Assembly (NCBI GenBank): GCA_034112085.1
Contig: JAWUWD010000030.1
Coordinates: 1 to 64,000 of the forward strand
DNA from: JAWUWD01 sp034112085
Lineage (GTDB): Bacteria > Bacteroidota > Bacteroidia > Cytophagales > Cyclobacteriaceae
Direction: 5' to 3'
DNA length: 64,000 nt
A program made the position numbers and the translations under genes. The notes beneath the pieces are model-generated. The model made no database searches. It was not told the DNA's origin and saw nothing but the letters and a program-made list of their open reading frames with translations. Shown piece by piece: positions 63,454 through 64,000 of the stretch (positions are counted from its first letter, which is position 1; each line of letters starts with the position of its first letter).

Positions 63454-64000
63454 CTATTTTAATAGTATCGATTCAAATAATTTAATATAAAGGTCAATAC
63501 CTTCTTTAATTTCCTCAAGCTTGATGTACTCATCGGCAGTATGTGATCTACTGGATACCCCTGGTCCCATTTTCAAAGAGGGGCATGTTAATGCAGTCTG
63601 ATCAGACATCGTAGGAGATCCATAGGTTTCTCTTCCAAGTTTAGCACCACTTTGCACCAGGATGTGATCTACTGATATTGATGACGAGTTGTGTTTGAAT
63701 GATCTCGCTACCATTTTACTTGAAGTATTTTGATCGATCATCTCAAAAACTTCTCGATTGGTATAAGCATCATTGATTCTCACATCTACCACAAAATGGC
63801 AAGCAGCGGGAATGACGTTGTGCTGGTCTCCGGCATTGATTTGTGTGACGCTCATCTTCACTTTTCCCAATGTTTGGGATGCGATTGGAAATTGGTAATC
63901 TTTGATCCAATTGATGTCCTTCGTGGCTTCGTAAATTGCATTTACCGTATTGTCATGCGCAGCATGTCCAGACACGCCACTGGCATAGCCATCGATCACC
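63454..64000 (-). CDS. M20-family ArgE-type amidohydrolase, C-terminal part (cut by window edge)
   Basis: The visible 182 or so residues cover the dimerisation lid and the end of the catalytic domain of an M20 metallopeptidase: GYASGVSGHAAHDNTVNAIYE, then INAGDQHNVIPAACHFVVDVRINDAY, then a Gly-Pro-Gly-containing segment before SRSHTADEYIKLEEI with the metal-ligand His. The gene has no start in the window and extends beyond the right edge. Next to argH it most likely deacylates N-acetylcitrulline or N-acetylornithine in Bacteroidetes-type arginine synthesis; which substrate cannot be told from this fragment. Confidence 0.88.
   Translation of the reverse strand, partial: VIDGYASGVSGHAAHDNTVNAIYEATKDINWIKDYQFPIASQTLGKVKMSVTQINAGDQHNVIPAACHFVVDVRINDAYTNREVFEMIDQNTSSKMVARSFKHNSSSISVDHILVQSGAKLGRETYGSPTMSDQTALTCPSLKMGPGVSSRSHTADEYIKLEEIKEGIDLYIKLFESILLK

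Overview
The window looks like a chromosomal segment of a marine-type Bacteroidota, most likely in the Cytophagales (Reichenbachiella/Fulvivirga-like; genus is inference). The evidence is a low G+C sequence, a giant secreted protein with a type IX secretion (T9SS) C-terminal sorting domain, the gliding lipoprotein GldH next to RicT, lipoprotein signals of the CGGDD kind, a DUF5916 outer-membrane protein, LytS/LytTR two-component pairs, and promoter boxes matching the Bacteroidetes TAnnTTTG -7 element. No rRNA, tRNA or CRISPR array was seen.

Layout. 0-9 kb: the left edge is the end of an IS3-type insertion sequence that has cut a LytS-type histidine kinase. A LytTR regulator follows, then a 2134-residue adhesin-like T9SS cargo and a small lipoprotein. 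9-13 kb: a DUF5916 outer-membrane protein faces a second, intact LytS/LytTR pair. 13-23 kb: two TruA-family genes, a DUF4105 membrane protein, an HI0933-type flavoprotein, a radical SAM/SPASM protein, a SiaC-like phosphoprotein with a coiled-coil membrane partner, an ABC exporter and a thiolase. 23-36 kb: a porin, TrkH/TrkA potassium uptake, GldH/RicT, PurD, RecQ, then KdsD and a mannose-1-phosphate guanylyltransferase for surface sugars. 36-39 kb: a sulfur operon (metallo-beta-lactamase/rhodanese fusion plus two half-size YeeE/YedE transporters) and a nuclease-like protein with an altered active site.

39-62 kb is more accessory. It holds a broken YHS-domain gene beside an acetyltransferase, a secreted esterase, a lipoprotein with VOC folds, a Tat-signal threonine-aldolase-like enzyme, RapA with NrnA, and stress-type genes (pirin, NTF2-like, CDGSH, YceI, Crp/Fnr). 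A PAP2 phosphatase, an S15 peptidase, an RNA-methylase-like protein, a duplicated ABM-like protein with an AraC regulator, and a SIMPL protein follow. Several intergenic repeats lie here: a perfect 58-bp direct repeat flanks the CDGSH-YceI pair, and a degenerate ~250-bp repeat with complementary ends flanks the ABM/AraC pair. 62-64 kb returns to housekeeping with arginine biosynthesis (ArgH and an ArgE-type deacylase that runs off the right edge).

I found no clear-cut undescribed defence or secretion system. The best leads are the repeat-flanked gene modules, the IS/kinase junction, the paralogues with altered catalytic residues, and the exported PLP enzyme.
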